This document shows positions 8,323 to 17,913 of a stretch of 64,000 nucleotides of DNA, piece by piece. The position numbers were made by a program, and so were the translations under genes. The first letter of the stretch is position 1; the number at the start of each line of letters is the position of its first letter. The stretch is from assembly GCF_000188015.2 (NCBI RefSeq), contig NZ_AEUX02000007.1:372001-436000 (forward strand), read 5' to 3'. The notes under the pieces were generated by a model. That model was given only the letters and a program-made list of their open reading frames with translations, had not been told where the DNA came from and did no database searches. This DNA comes from Streptococcus ictaluri 707-05. GTDB lineage: Bacteria; Bacillota; Bacilli; Lactobacillales; Streptococcaceae.

Positions 8323-9063
8323 TTATTTTAGGAAGCGTTGTAAAAATTCTTGAGTACGAGCTTCTTGAGGTCGTTCAAAGATGTCTTGGGGGCTTCCCTC
8401 TTCAGCAATTAAGCCTTTATCCATAAAGATAACACGATCAGAAACATCTCTAGCAAATTCCATCTCGTGTGTGACGATAATCATAGTTAAGCCAGATTTG
8501 GCTAGGTCTTGCATGGTTTTAAGGACTTCACCAACCATTTCAGGGTCAAGTGCAGAAGTCGGCTCATCAAAAAGCATAGCTTCTGGATTGACAGAAAGTG
8601 CTCTGGCAATAGCCACGCGCTGTTTTTGGCCACCGGATAGTTGTTTAGGTTTGGCATGCCAATATTGCTCGGTCATCCCAACGGCATTCAGGTTTTCCTT
8701 AGCGATAGCTTCGGCTTCAGCACGGTCACGCTTAAGAACAGTTGTTTGTGCAACGATAGCATTTTCAAGGACGTTCAGGTTTTCAAAGAGATTGAAGGAT
8801 TGGAAAACCATTCCTAATTTTTCTCTGTAATGCGTGAGATTATAATGCTCTGCTAGAACATTTTCCCCATGAAAAAGAATTTCTCCAGCAGTTGGCTCTT
8901 CAAGTAGGTTGATCGAACGCAAGAAAGTTGACTTTCCAGATCCAGATGAACCAATAATTGAGATTACTTCTCCTTTGTTAACAGATAATGAGATGTCCTT
9001 TAGGACCTCATTGTTACCGTAGGATTTTTTTAAATGATTAATTTCAATAATAGGATGAGACAT
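8323..9063 (-). CDS. Polar amino-acid ABC transporter, ATP-binding protein (GlnQ-like)
   Basis: A 246-residue ABC ATPase of the polar amino-acid (HisP/GlnQ) family. It has Walker [11 protein letters not shown]-loop [12 protein letters not shown], signature [15 protein letters not shown], Walker [13 protein letters not shown] and the H-loop THEMEF. The start is placed at the ATG giving [16 protein letters not shown], because GGAGG lies just upstream on the minus strand. A longer reading upstream has no such site and runs into the partner gene. It begins one base after the stop of the receptor-permease fusion, so the two are co-translated as one importer. A strong terminator follows. The substrate is probably glutamine, glutamate or a similar amino acid, by family only. 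Confidence 0.92.
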   Translation of the reverse strand: MSHPIIEINHLKKSYGNNEVLKDISLSVNKGEVISIIGSSGSGKSTFLRSINLLEEPTAGEILFHGENVLAEHYNLTHYREKLGMVFQSFNLFENLNVLENAIVAQTTVLKRDRAEAEAIAKENLNAVGMTEQYWHAKPKQLSGGQKQRVAIARALSVNPEAMLFDEPTSALDPEMVGEVLKTMQDLAKSGLTMIIVTHEMEFARDVSDRVIFMDKGLIAEEGSPQDIFERPQEARTQEFLQRFLK

Positions 9064-9064
9064 A

Positions 9065-10624
9065 TTAGACCTCCGAAACTTGCATTTGATTTGCCCCAGT
9101 TGTATAGGAATCGGCATCAAAGCGACGTTCGATATAACGTAGGATGCGAGTTACTGTAAAGGTTAAGACAAAGTAAATGATAGCAATGATAGTAAAGGTT
9201 TGGAAATATTGATAGGTTTGTGTCGCCACAGTATTTCCTGAGAAGTAGAGTTCAACAACTGAGATAACGTTCAATACAGATGTATCTTTGATGTTAATCA
9301 CAAACTCGTTACCTGTTGCAGGCAAGATATTACGCACTACCTGTGGTAAGACGATTTTGCGCATGGTTTGCCCGTGGGTAAAGCCAAGTGCTGTGGCGGC
9401 TTCAAATTGTCCTTTGTCAACGGCATAAATACCACCACGGACAATCTCACTCATATAGGCGCCGGTGTTAATGGATACGATAAAAATAGCGGCTAAGGTA
9501 CGGTCAATGGAAATGCCAAAGGCTTGCGCAGTACCATAGTAGATAACCATTGATTGTACAATCATAGGAGTGCCTCGGAAGACTTCAATATAAACATTTA
9601 AAAGCCAACCGAAAAGTTTTTGACCAAGGGCGCTCAAGCGATGTTTTGCTTTTGGTGCAGTACGGTAAATACCAATCAAAAGGCCGATGAAAAGTCCTGT
9701 GATGGTACCAACCATTGAGATGAGAAGGGTCATTCCAGTTCCACGAAGGAATTGTTTCCAGTTTCCTTTGAAAATGGTCCACATTTGTTTGAAGAATGAT
9801 GGTTTGGTTTCACTTGAAGTTTTTTCAAGTGGTTGCTTTTGGATCATATCATCCATCAAAGCGACACGATTCTCCTCTGAAAGTTGGCTAAGAACCTGAT
9901 TGACTGAGGCAAGTCGTGCATCATCTTTACGAAGCCCAACGGCAATAGCAGCGTCAGCAGCAGATACTTTAAAGCCATCTCTTAAAGCAATCATTTTGAA
10001 GCTAGAATCGGCTGCTTCAGCTGTCATAGCTTCAGGACGCTCAGAGATATAGCCATCAATAACTCCTGAAGAAAGAGCTTGACGCATCTGAGAAAAATCA
10101 CCCATTGGTGTCTGGCGGTTAACTCCTTTAATCTGTTTGAGTAAGTTGACATGCCAAACACCTTGCTGAGCAGTTATTTTAGCACCAGAGAAATCTTTAA
10201 GTCTTTTTGCTGCTTTGTATTTACCTTCTGAAGCAACAACAATAACAGGCTGGCTAGTGTAATAGCTGTCAGAAAAGGCAATTTCTTTGCGACGTTCTGG
10301 AGTGGGACTCATACCGGCAGCAATCATGTCAATTTTGCCTGATGTTAAGGCTGGGATTAAACCAGTCCAGGATGTCTTGACAACTAATAATTCTTTGCCC
10401 ATGTCCTTGGCGATTTTTTTAGCCACTTGAACATCATATCCGTTAGCGAATTGCTTAGTGCCTTCGATGGGTACAGCACCATTTGAGTTGTCATCTTGAG
10501 TCCAGTTAAATGGTGCATAACCTGCTTCCATTCCGACTCTTAAATATTGGTCTGCCTGGGCAGTTGTCATCCCTCCAAAAAGGATGCATAAGGCAGCCAG
10601 ACAGCTAAAGACTAGCTTTTTCAT
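9065..10624 (-). CDS. Amino-acid ABC transporter, fused substrate-binding and permease protein
   Basis: One 519-residue chain holds two transporter parts. Residues 1-26 are a signal peptide ending AQA. Residues about 27-270 are a SBP_bac_3 receptor ([36 protein letters not shown]). Residues about 295-505 are a HisM-type permease with several membrane segments and the EAA-loop region [20 protein letters not shown]. The start at MKKLVFSCL follows a GGAG site; a longer reading upstream has no support. Such fusions are known in streptococci. It precedes the ATPase gene by one base. A promoter (TTGAAA, 17, TAAAAT) lies just upstream. Confidence 0.93.
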   Translation of the reverse strand: MKKLVFSCLAALCILFGGMTTAQADQYLRVGMEAGYAPFNWTQDDNSNGAVPIEGTKQFANGYDVQVAKKIAKDMGKELLVVKTSWTGLIPALTSGKIDMIAAGMSPTPERRKEIAFSDSYYTSQPVIVVASEGKYKAAKRLKDFSGAKITAQQGVWHVNLLKQIKGVNRQTPMGDFSQMRQALSSGVIDGYISERPEAMTAEAADSSFKMIALRDGFKVSAADAAIAVGLRKDDARLASVNQVLSQLSEENRVALMDDMIQKQPLEKTSSETKPSFFKQMWTIFKGNWKQFLRGTGMTLLISMVGTITGLFIGLLIGIYRTAPKAKHRLSALGQKLFGWLLNVYIEVFRGTPMIVQSMVIYYGTAQAFGISIDRTLAAIFIVSINTGAYMSEIVRGGIYAVDKGQFEAATALGFTHGQTMRKIVLPQVVRNILPATGNEFVINIKDTSVLNVISVVELYFSGNTVATQTYQYFQTFTIIAIIYFVLTFTVTRILRYIERRFDADSYTTGANQMQVSEV

Positions 10625-10658
10625 ATAGGTCTCCTGTTTAAAAATAGTATTCAGGACT

Positions 10659-10687
10659 ATTTTACAGTAATTTTCATGCTTTTTCAA
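10659..10687 (-). promoter_or_regulatory. Promoter of the amino-acid ABC operon
   Basis: Minus strand: TTGAAA (10682-10687), 17 bases, TAAAAT (10659-10664), about 35 bases before the start codon. Confidence 0.65.
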
Positions 10688-10821
10688 TATATTCAGTCAG
10701 AAAGACCGTCTTTTTCTGGTAAAATATTCAGAAAAATGTTTAAAAATAAAAATCAAGAGTTCACTTATTATGACACTTCCTTTTTTTAATATGATAAAAT
10801 AGAAAAAAGAGGAGGACTGGT

Positions 10822-12614
10822 ATGAAAAAATGGTTTGTCTTTGGCTTTATCTTATTGAGTTTTTTAGGAGCTAAGGTTGGCCTTGCGGATGTAGACTATC
10901 GTATTCCTAGTTATGATGGTCAGCTTTATCTTTTTGATGATAATACAGCACGCTTTGAACAAAAAGTTACCTATCAATTTGACAGTTCCTATAATGGTCA
11001 GTATATTACGATTGGTAAAGTAGGAAATTTACCCAAAGATTTTCAAATTAATCCAGAGCCTCACATCGATATTTTCAAAAATGATGAAAAGGTTGATTTT
11101 AAGAAAGAGATAGAAGATTTAGGAGATGGTTATCGCTTAAAACTCTATAATTCGGGGCATAGCGGAGATAGAGTAGAGGTCAAAGTGTTCTGGCAACTCA
11201 AAAACCTGATGACCCTCTATCATGATGTGGCAGAAATCAATTGGCTGCCCATTAGTGACTGGAATCAAACCATTGAGAAGGTAACCTTCTCTGTGAAGAC
11301 GCCAATGGCTGTTCCGGACGCTCGCTTGTGGGCTCATCGTGGCTATTATGAGAAAGAGCCTGAGGTCACAAGAAAAGATGCTATTTTAAGGCAAGAAAAA
11401 AGATTGCGCAGACTAGAAACTTCCGTCAAGTCTTTTTTGGAAAAATGCTTCCTCTAGCTTCTTTAGTCTTTATGCTCTTACAGTTAATGGCTTATGTTAA
11501 AGCAAAGAGAGCTTTTAGCCGCTTTAGCCAGCAAAACAAAAAAGATCATCTTTATGAAGCGCCAGAAGAGTTATCTCCTCTAGTGCTTACGCAAAATATA
11601 TATGGTAAGTCTTTTAAAGAGATGGTGGATTCAGGAGATGCTCAACTCATAAATAGTGGGATTACCTTTGAACAAATGATTCAAGCAACCCTCTTGGATT
11701 TAATTGACCGTAAGCTTTTGGGGCTTTCAAAGGAGGAAGGTAAACTTCAGATTGAAAACCTGTCAAAAGAAGCATTAAATAAGGAGGAAGCTCTCTTTAC
11801 AGAAATGGCTTTTGGAGAGAAAACAAAAGTAGACATTGAGCGCTTATTTGCTCATTATCAATATGATAAGCAACAAATCAAAGTGTTGAAAAAGAAATAT
11901 CATGGTAAGCAATTAGAGGAAATGGTGCATCAATCCTCGGAAGCTGTTTTAGCTCAGATTAAACAAAAATCTCAAGCAATCACTGAGGCGGTTGCAGAGA
12001 CAATAGCACAATTAGGCTTAAAAAGTCCCTATCGTCCTTTGAGCCATCGCGAACGTATCGGTGTTCGTAGTAGCCAATGGATGGGAGGGACCGGTTTAAT
12101 CTTACTTCTAATCGTCATGGTATTTCTGTTTATACAAGGTAGCCAACTAGCTCCAATCTATCTAGGGCTGTTTGCTCTTGAGGCACTTATTTTGCTTTAT
12201 ACGGCCTTTCACTTGGAGACTTATATGCTTTCTGGTGTGGAAACTCAAGAAGGTGCTTATCGGGTTCACCAGTGGCAAAGTTTCCGTAATATAATTAGAG
12301 ATATTAACAAATTTGACGATGTTGAGATAGAAGGTTTAGTGGTTTGGAACCGAATTCTAGTGTATGCAACCTTATTTGGTTATGCTAAAAAGGTTGAAAA
12401 TTATTTGAAGGTGCATCGTATTGCCCTTCCTGAAGCTTATCATGTCCTTAATTCGGGGAACCTGTCTTACCTTCTTTACAATACAACCCCTCATTTTGTT
12501 TCAACCCTATCTTCTGCTACTGAGGCTTCTCATTTTACAGTGCCATCTGGTGGAAGTGGCATGTCAGGAGGTGGCTTCTCTGGAGGCGGAGGAGGCGGAG
12601 GTGGTGCCTTCTAG
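10822..12614 (+). pseudogene. DUF2207 membrane protein, frameshifted
   Basis: Two frames (10822-11457 and 11445-12614) form one protein of close to 600 residues. The first part has a signal peptide (KVGLA cleaved before DVDYR) and the extracellular DUF2207 beta domain. The second has membrane segments, a cytoplasmic domain and the glycine-rich tail SGGGFSGGGGGGGGAF typical of the family. At 11396-11401 there is a run of six A. With seven A the frame continues RQEKKIAQTRNFRQVFFGKM into the second part, so a one-base loss in a homopolymer is the likely cause. GAGGAGG precedes the start. The function of DUF2207 proteins is not established. Confidence 0.85.
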
Positions 12615-12699
12615 GCAAGACTCCACACCTCTTTTTAGGATATGCTATTTGTATTAAAATCTGCTAGAATGGATGCAGTAAACATCAAAAGGAGAATAG

Positions 12700-13539
12700 A
12701 TGTTATTTTTTGAAATTGTAAAAGCCATTTTCTTTGGTATTGTTGAAGGGGTAACAGAGTGGTTGCCTATTTCCAGCACAGGGCATTTAATCTTGGTTCA
12801 AGAATTTATAAACCTTAATCAAGACAAAGCTTTTATGGAAATGTTTAATATTGTGATTCAATTAGGAGCTATCATAGCTGTTATTGTCATTTATTTTCAG
12901 CGTTTAAATCCATTTCAACCAGGGAAAAGCGCCCTAGATGTGCGATTGACGTGGCAACTCTGGTTGAAGGTGTTTATCGCTTGTATCCCATCAATAGTAA
13001 TCGCTGTTCCTTTGGATAATTGGTTTGAGGCTCATTTTTATAATATAATTGCTATCGCCGTCGCCCTTATTGTCTATGGGATAGCTTTTATCTGGATTGA
13101 AAAGCGTAATGAGAAGGTAAGTCCTAACGTGACGCAGTTATCCCGTATGTCCTATAAAACAGCCTTTCTTATTGGTTGCTTTCAGGTTCTAAGTATTGTT
13201 CCAGGAACAAGTCGTTCAGGAGCAACTATTTTAGGAGCTATTATTTTAGGAACAAGTCGAACAGTAGCTGCAGATTTCACTTTCTTTTTAGCTATTCCAA
13301 CAATGTTTGGTTATAGTGGTTTAAAAGCACTTAAGTTCTTTTTGGATGGAAATAGCCTGATTTTCTCTCAAGTCCTGATTTTACTGGCAGCTAGTTTGAC
13401 AGCTTTTGTGGTAAGTTTGTATGTCATTAAGTTCTTGACAGACTATGTTAAGAAACACGATTTTACTGTCTTTGGTCATTATAGAATCGTTTTAGGGAGT
13501 TTATTAATTGTTTACGCTCTTTTTAAAGCTATGTTTTAA
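12700..13539 (+). CDS. uppP: Undecaprenyl-diphosphatase (bacitracin resistance)
   Basis: UppP (BacA) removes a phosphate from undecaprenyl diphosphate so that the lipid carrier for peptidoglycan and other polymers can be reused. The 279-residue protein is highly hydrophobic. It contains both conserved motifs: [18 protein letters not shown] near residue 13, with the (E/Q)XXXE glutamates, and [13 protein letters not shown] near residue 165, with the PGxSRSxxT catalytic segment. AAAAGGAG precedes the ATG. An extended -10 (TGCTAGAAT at 12662-12670) may be its promoter. A hairpin follows the gene. Confidence 0.95.
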   Translation: MLFFEIVKAIFFGIVEGVTEWLPISSTGHLILVQEFINLNQDKAFMEMFNIVIQLGAIIAVIVIYFQRLNPFQPGKSALDVRLTWQLWLKVFIACIPSIVIAVPLDNWFEAHFYNIIAIAVALIVYGIAFIWIEKRNEKVSPNVTQLSRMSYKTAFLIGCFQVLSIVPGTSRSGATILGAIILGTSRTVAADFTFFLAIPTMFGYSGLKALKFFLDGNSLIFSQVLILLAASLTAFVVSLYVIKFLTDYVKKHDFTVFGHYRIVLGSLLIVYALFKAMF

Positions 13540-13549
13540 GGTACTATAA

Positions 13550-13594
13550 AGAAATTGTTTGTCTTTCTAAATGAGGGGCAAACCTTCTTTTTTA
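13550..13594 (+). terminator. Probable terminator after uppP
   Basis: AAGAAATTGTTTG can pair with GGCAAACCTTCTTTTTT across a long loop. The 3' arm is followed by T residues. Pairing is imperfect. Confidence 0.5.
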
Positions 13595-13613
13595 TAGTAA
13601 GATTAGTCCTAAA

Positions 13614-13642
13614 TTGCGAAATCAAAGCAATTCTAGTATAAT
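13614..13642 (+). promoter_or_regulatory. Promoter of mecA-rgpG
   Basis: TTGCGA, 17 bases, TATAAT, about 30 bases before the mecA start. Confidence 0.7.
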
Positions 13643-13671
13643 AAAATGACTATGCGTGCGAGGTATAAAGT

Positions 13672-14433
13672 ATGGAAATGAAACAAATTAGCGAGACAAC
13701 GCTAAAAATAACCATTAGTATGGATGATTTAGAAGAGAGGGGAATGGAGTTGAAAGACTTTTTGATTCCTCAGGAAAAGACAGAAGAGTTCTTCTATTCA
13801 GTCATGGATGAGCTTGACTTACCAGATAATTTTAAAGATAGTGGCATGTTGAGTTTTCGAGTGACACCTCGAAAAGATCGTTTGGATGTTTTTGTAACTA
13901 AGTCTGAGCTTAACAAAGACATTAACCTTGAAGATTTGGCTGATTTGGGAGATATTTCTCAGATGACACCAGAAGACTTTTTCAAGAGTTTGGAACAATC
14001 CATGCGTGAAAAAGGCGATGTTAACGCCCATGAAAAACTTGAAAAAATAGAAGAAATGATGGAAGAAGCGGTAGAAGCAACCCTGTCTGAACAATCTGAC
14101 GAAGTGGTGGAAAAGTCTGAAAACACTAGTGAACCACTTGATTACGTCCACTATGTCTTGGATTTTGCTTCTGTTAATGATGCTGTTTATTTTGCTAAAA
14201 CGGTTGACTTTCCAGTAGAGGCTTCAGAACTTTATAAGAGTGATAAGTCTTATCATATGACGGTCTTGCTTGATGTTCAAAACCAACCGTCTTATTTCGC
14301 CAATGTTATGTATGCACGCTTGATTGAGCATGCTAGTCCAGGTACTAGAACAAGAGCTTACTTACAAGAACATGGATTACAGCTGATTTTGGATGGCGCT
14401 GTTGAGCAATTACAGAAAATTGAGTTGGGATAA
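13672..14433 (+). CDS. mecA: Adaptor protein MecA
   Basis: MecA delivers substrates to the ClpC-ClpP protease; in streptococci it restrains competence by targeting ComX (SigX). The 253-residue protein has the N-terminal target-binding domain ([20 protein letters not shown]), an acidic linker ([18 protein letters not shown], residues about 122-140) and a C-terminal ClpC-binding domain ([20 protein letters not shown] onward). The length and layout are typical. It has its own promoter and is followed five bases later by rgpG. Its presence in the same window as comRS is suggestive, but the two are 45 kb apart. Confidence 0.93.
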   Translation: MEMKQISETTLKITISMDDLEERGMELKDFLIPQEKTEEFFYSVMDELDLPDNFKDSGMLSFRVTPRKDRLDVFVTKSELNKDINLEDLADLGDISQMTPEDFFKSLEQSMREKGDVNAHEKLEKIEEMMEEAVEATLSEQSDEVVEKSENTSEPLDYVHYVLDFASVNDAVYFAKTVDFPVEASELYKSDKSYHMTVLLDVQNQPSYFANVMYARLIEHASPGTRTRAYLQEHGLQLILDGAVEQLQKIELG

Positions 14434-14438
14434 AAAGT

Positions 14439-15596
14439 ATGTTTTCATTTACGATAGACTATGTCTTGGCTTTAATTGGTGGTTTTATATTATCCTTAAT
14501 TTTTACTCCGCTTGTTCGCTTTCTTGCTTTTCGAGTAGGAGTTGTTGACAATCCCAATGCCAGAAGAGTTAACAAAGTTCCTATGCCTACTAGTGGTGGT
14601 TTAGCGGTCTTTTCTTCTTTTCTCATCACCAGTTTGATTTTGATGCCTATGGCATCGGCGGGTATTTATTTTGAAGGGCAAACTTATTTTCAATACATTT
14701 TACCAGTAATTGCTGGAGCCCTTTTGATTACCATAACTGGTTTTTTGGATGATATTTTTGAATTAAGGCCGAAATTAAAAATGCTGGGTATCCTTATGGG
14801 GGCTATTGTCATTTGGGCTTTTACCGATTTTAAATTTGACAGCTTTAAAATTCCCTTTGGAGGTCCATTATTGGTTTTTGGTCCATTCTTAACCTTCTTT
14901 TTGACAGTTCTTTGGATTGTCTCTATTACAAATGCGATTAATTTAATAGATGGTTTAGATGGACTGGTTAGTGGTGTTTCCATTATTAGTCTGTTGACGA
15001 TGGCAATTGTGTCTTACTTCTTTTTGCCTCAAACAGACTTCTTTCTCACCCTGACCATTTTAGTTTTGATTGCTTGTATTAGTGGCTTTTTCCCTTATAA
15101 TTATCATCCAGCTATTATTTATCTTGGTGATACAGGGGCTTTATTTATCGGTTTTATGATCGGTGTTTTATCCTTGGAAGGTTTGAAAAATGCCACTGCT
15201 GTAGCAGTTGTAACACCAGTTATTATACTGGGGGTTCCTATTATGGACACCATCGTTGCAATCATTCGTCGGAGTCTTTCTGGTAAGAAATTCTATGAGC
15301 CAGATAAAATGCATCTCCATCACCGCTTGCTTTCTATGGGCTTCACGCATCGAGGAGCTGTTCTAGTGGTTTACGGAATTGCTATGCTTTTCTCTTTGAT
15401 TTCATTGTTGCTCAATGTGTCAAGTCGGGTTGGGGGTGTTCTCTTGATGCTTGGGTTAATATTTGCCTTAGAAGTCTTTATTGAGGGCTTAGAAATATGG
15501 GGTGAAAAACGGACGCCGCTCTTCAATCTTTTGAAGGTTATCGGAAACAGCGACTATCGTCAATTAACGCTCTTCAAGTGGAAACAAAAAAAGTGA
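14439..15596 (+). CDS. rgpG: Sugar-1-phosphate transferase, RgpG/TagO/WecA family
   Basis: This integral membrane enzyme starts a cell-wall polysaccharide by moving GlcNAc-1-phosphate (or a related sugar phosphate) from UDP to undecaprenyl phosphate. In streptococci RgpG/GacO does so for the rhamnose group carbohydrate. The 385-residue protein has about 11 hydrophobic segments. Key motifs are DDIFELRPK (Mg and substrate aspartates, about residue 105), NAINLIDGLDGL (about residue 165) and HLHHRLLSMG (about residue 287). It lies downstream of mecA in the same transcript and ends at a terminator. UppP, which recycles the same lipid, is two genes away. Confidence 0.92.
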   Translation: MFSFTIDYVLALIGGFILSLIFTPLVRFLAFRVGVVDNPNARRVNKVPMPTSGGLAVFSSFLITSLILMPMASAGIYFEGQTYFQYILPVIAGALLITITGFLDDIFELRPKLKMLGILMGAIVIWAFTDFKFDSFKIPFGGPLLVFGPFLTFFLTVLWIVSITNAINLIDGLDGLVSGVSIISLLTMAIVSYFFLPQTDFFLTLTILVLIACISGFFPYNYHPAIIYLGDTGALFIGFMIGVLSLEGLKNATAVAVVTPVIILGVPIMDTIVAIIRRSLSGKKFYEPDKMHLHHRLLSMGFTHRGAVLVVYGIAMLFSLISLLLNVSSRVGGVLLMLGLIFALEVFIEGLEIWGEKRTPLFNLLKVIGNSDYRQLTLFKWKQKK

Positions 15597-15608
15597 TCTC
15601 AAACATGT

Positions 15609-15631
15609 CAAAAGCCTATTAAGGCTTTTTT
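15609..15631 (+). terminator. Terminator after rgpG
   Basis: AAAAGCC pairs with GGCTTTTTT over a short loop, followed by T residues. Confidence 0.8.
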
Positions 15632-15706
15632 GTTATTAAAAAAGACCGCCATTATAAGTCGGAGAGGATAGTCTTAAGCGCCTTTGTATCAAGCTTTTGA
15701 TTTTTT

Positions 15707-15715
15707 TGTTATAAT
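15707..15715 (+). promoter_or_regulatory. Extended -10 promoter of the suf operon
   Basis: TGTTATAAT is a perfect extended -10. No good -35 hexamer stands 16-18 bases upstream. The leader to sufC would be about 80 bases. Confidence 0.6.
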
Positions 15716-15800
15716 GAAAGATAAGTTAATCAATCATGGGGCTAGCATTGGTTTTTTTCATTTAAAACTAGTTGCCCTTACTAGAAGTATGAGGTGTAGG

Positions 15801-16571
15801 ATGTCAATTCTTGAAATTAAAAATTTACATGTTTCAATAGAAGAAAAAGAAATTTTAAAAGGGGTTAATTTAACCTTGAAAACGGGAGAAATCGCAGCCA
15901 TTATGGGGCCAAATGGAACAGGTAAGTCCACACTTTCAGCAGCTATTATGGGCAATCCTAATTACCAAGTGACTCAAGGCGAAATCCTACTGGACGGGGT
16001 TGATATTTTAGAATTAGAAGTGGATGAACGAGCACGACTTGGTCTTTTTTTAGCCATGCAATACCCATCTGAAATTCCTGGTATTACAAATGCTGAGTTT
16101 ATGCGTGCGGCCATGAATGCAGGTAAAGAAGACTCAGAAAAAATCTCAGTGCGTGATTTCATTACCAAGCTTGACCAAAAAATGGAATTACTTGGCATGA
16201 AGGAAGAAATGGCGGAACGTTATTTAAATGAAGGTTTCTCAGGCGGAGAGAAAAAGCGTAACGAAATTTTACAACTGCTTATGTTAGAGCCTACTTTTGC
16301 ACTTTTGGACGAGATTGACTCAGGACTTGACATTGATGCTCTTAAAGTTGTCTCAAAAGGTGTTAATGAAATGCGTGGTCAAACCTTTGGTGCTATGATT
16401 ATTACGCATTACCAACGTTTGTTGAATTACATTACACCTGATCGTGTCCATGTCATGATGGATGGACGAATCGTCTTATCTGGAGATGCAGCCTTAGCCA
16501 CTCGACTAGAAAAAGAAGGCTATGCAGGAATTGCAGAAGAGTTGGGCATTGATTACAAAGAAGAAGTTTAA
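15801..16571 (+). CDS. sufC: Fe-S cluster assembly ATPase SufC
   Basis: SufC is the soluble ABC-type ATPase of the SufBCD scaffold that builds Fe-S clusters. The 256-residue protein shows Walker A GPNGTGKST, the signature LNEGFSGGEKKRNE and Walker B FALLDEIDSGLD, with no membrane segment. I placed the start at ATG 15801 (MSILEIKNLHVSIEEKE), since a GAGGTGTAGG site precedes it. A reading that starts at 15684 runs through the promoter. It is the first gene of the five-gene suf operon; sufD follows after about 50 bases. Confidence 0.96.
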   Translation: MSILEIKNLHVSIEEKEILKGVNLTLKTGEIAAIMGPNGTGKSTLSAAIMGNPNYQVTQGEILLDGVDILELEVDERARLGLFLAMQYPSEIPGITNAEFMRAAMNAGKEDSEKISVRDFITKLDQKMELLGMKEEMAERYLNEGFSGGEKKRNEILQLLMLEPTFALLDEIDSGLDIDALKVVSKGVNEMRGQTFGAMIITHYQRLLNYITPDRVHVMMDGRIVLSGDAALATRLEKEGYAGIAEELGIDYKEEV

Positions 16572-16621
16572 GAGGTCAGCTCGTTTTGACCAGTAAGAAA
16601 TCACAGAAAAAGGAATAATCA

Positions 16622-17884
16622 ATGACAAAAGAAAGTATTTTGACTTTTTCGCAAGAAAGAGCAGAGCCCCTTTGGCTACAAGAGCGTCGACTCAAAGCCT
16701 TTGAGTCCATGCCTAATTTGGAAATGCCAACAATTGAGCGAGTGAAATTTCATCGTTGGCATTTGGGCGATGGCACAATTACTGCTGACCAAGAGCTTCC
16801 CAATGTTCCGGATTTTACAGCTTTAGGAGATAATCCAAAGCTCGTCCAAGTAGGGACGCAGACATTACTTGAGCAACTACCTATGGATGTGATGGCAAAG
16901 GGTGTTGTTTTTACTGATTTTTACAATGCCCTTGAAGAAATTCCAGAAGTAATGGAAGCCTTCTTTGGAACTGCTGTGCCTTATGATCAAGATAGACTGT
17001 CCGCTTATCATGCCGCTTATTTTAACAGCGCAGCCGTTCTTTATGTTCCCGACTTTGTTGAGATAGAAGAACCTATTGAAGCCATTTTCTTACAAGATAG
17101 TGATAGTCAGGTACCCTTTAATAAGCATGTACTTGTCATAGCAGGTAAGGGGAGTCGCTTTACTTATCTGGAACGTTTTGAATCGATTGGGAATCAGACT
17201 TGTCAAGCTAGTGCTAATATTGGAGTGGAAGTCTTGGCTCAAGCAGGTAGTCATGTGAAGTTCTCTGCCATTGATCGCCTTGGCAAATCGGTAACTACCT
17301 ATATCAGTCGTCGCGGACGATTGGAAAAAGATGCAACCATTGATTGGGCTTTAGCTGTTTTAAATGAAGGTAACGTTATAGCGGACTTTGATAGTGATTT
17401 GATTGGTCAAGGCTCTCATGCTGATTTAAAAGTAGTTGCTGCTTCTAGTGGCCGACAAGTTCAAGGGATAGATACTAGGGTGACTAATATTGGTCCTAAT
17501 AGTGTGGGGCATATTCTTCAACATGGTGTTATCTTAGAAAAAGGAACCCTAACCTTCAATGGTATCGGTCACATTCTTAAAGGAGCCAAGGGAGCAGATG
17601 CACAACAAGAAAGTCGTGTCTTGCTGCTTTCAGATCAGGCACGTTCTGATGCCAATCCCATTCTCTTGATTGATGAAAACGAAGTGACTGCAGGACATGC
17701 AGCATCTATCGGTCAAGTAGACCCTGAAGACATGTATTACTTGATGAGTCGCGGTCTAGATAGAGAAACTGCTGAAGGATTGGTTATAAGAGGTTTCTTA
17801 GGAGCAGTTATTGCAGAAATACCAATTGCCTCTATTCGTAAAGATATTATTGAGGTTTTAGATCGTAAAATTAGTAAACGCTAA
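16622..17884 (+). CDS. sufD: Fe-S cluster assembly protein SufD
   Basis: SufD is the scaffold partner of SufB and has a beta-helix core. The 420-residue protein has the SUF-FeS_assembly region from about residue 140 to 395, including QHGVILEKGTLTFNGIGHI, LIDENEVTAGHAASIGQVDP and [20 protein letters not shown], which are also found, diverged, in sufB downstream. AAAAGGAATAATCA precedes the ATG. Its place between sufC and sufS is standard for Firmicutes. Confidence 0.95.
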   Translation: MTKESILTFSQERAEPLWLQERRLKAFESMPNLEMPTIERVKFHRWHLGDGTITADQELPNVPDFTALGDNPKLVQVGTQTLLEQLPMDVMAKGVVFTDFYNALEEIPEVMEAFFGTAVPYDQDRLSAYHAAYFNSAAVLYVPDFVEIEEPIEAIFLQDSDSQVPFNKHVLVIAGKGSRFTYLERFESIGNQTCQASANIGVEVLAQAGSHVKFSAIDRLGKSVTTYISRRGRLEKDATIDWALAVLNEGNVIADFDSDLIGQGSHADLKVVAASSGRQVQGIDTRVTNIGPNSVGHILQHGVILEKGTLTFNGIGHILKGAKGADAQQESRVLLLSDQARSDANPILLIDENEVTAGHAASIGQVDPEDMYYLMSRGLDRETAEGLVIRGFLGAVIAEIPIASIRKDIIEVLDRKISKR

Positions 17885-17913
17885 TGTTTTCATGCTAACG
17901 AAAGGAGTTCTCA

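Noticed and set aside
8381..8830. Plus-strand ORF of 149 codons opposite the GlnQ-like ATPase
   Set aside because: Pure shadow of the ATPase frame with no promoter or ribosome binding site.
13819..14151. Minus-strand ORF of 110 codons opposite mecA
   Set aside because: Phe/His-rich translation caused by the acidic mecA linker read backwards.
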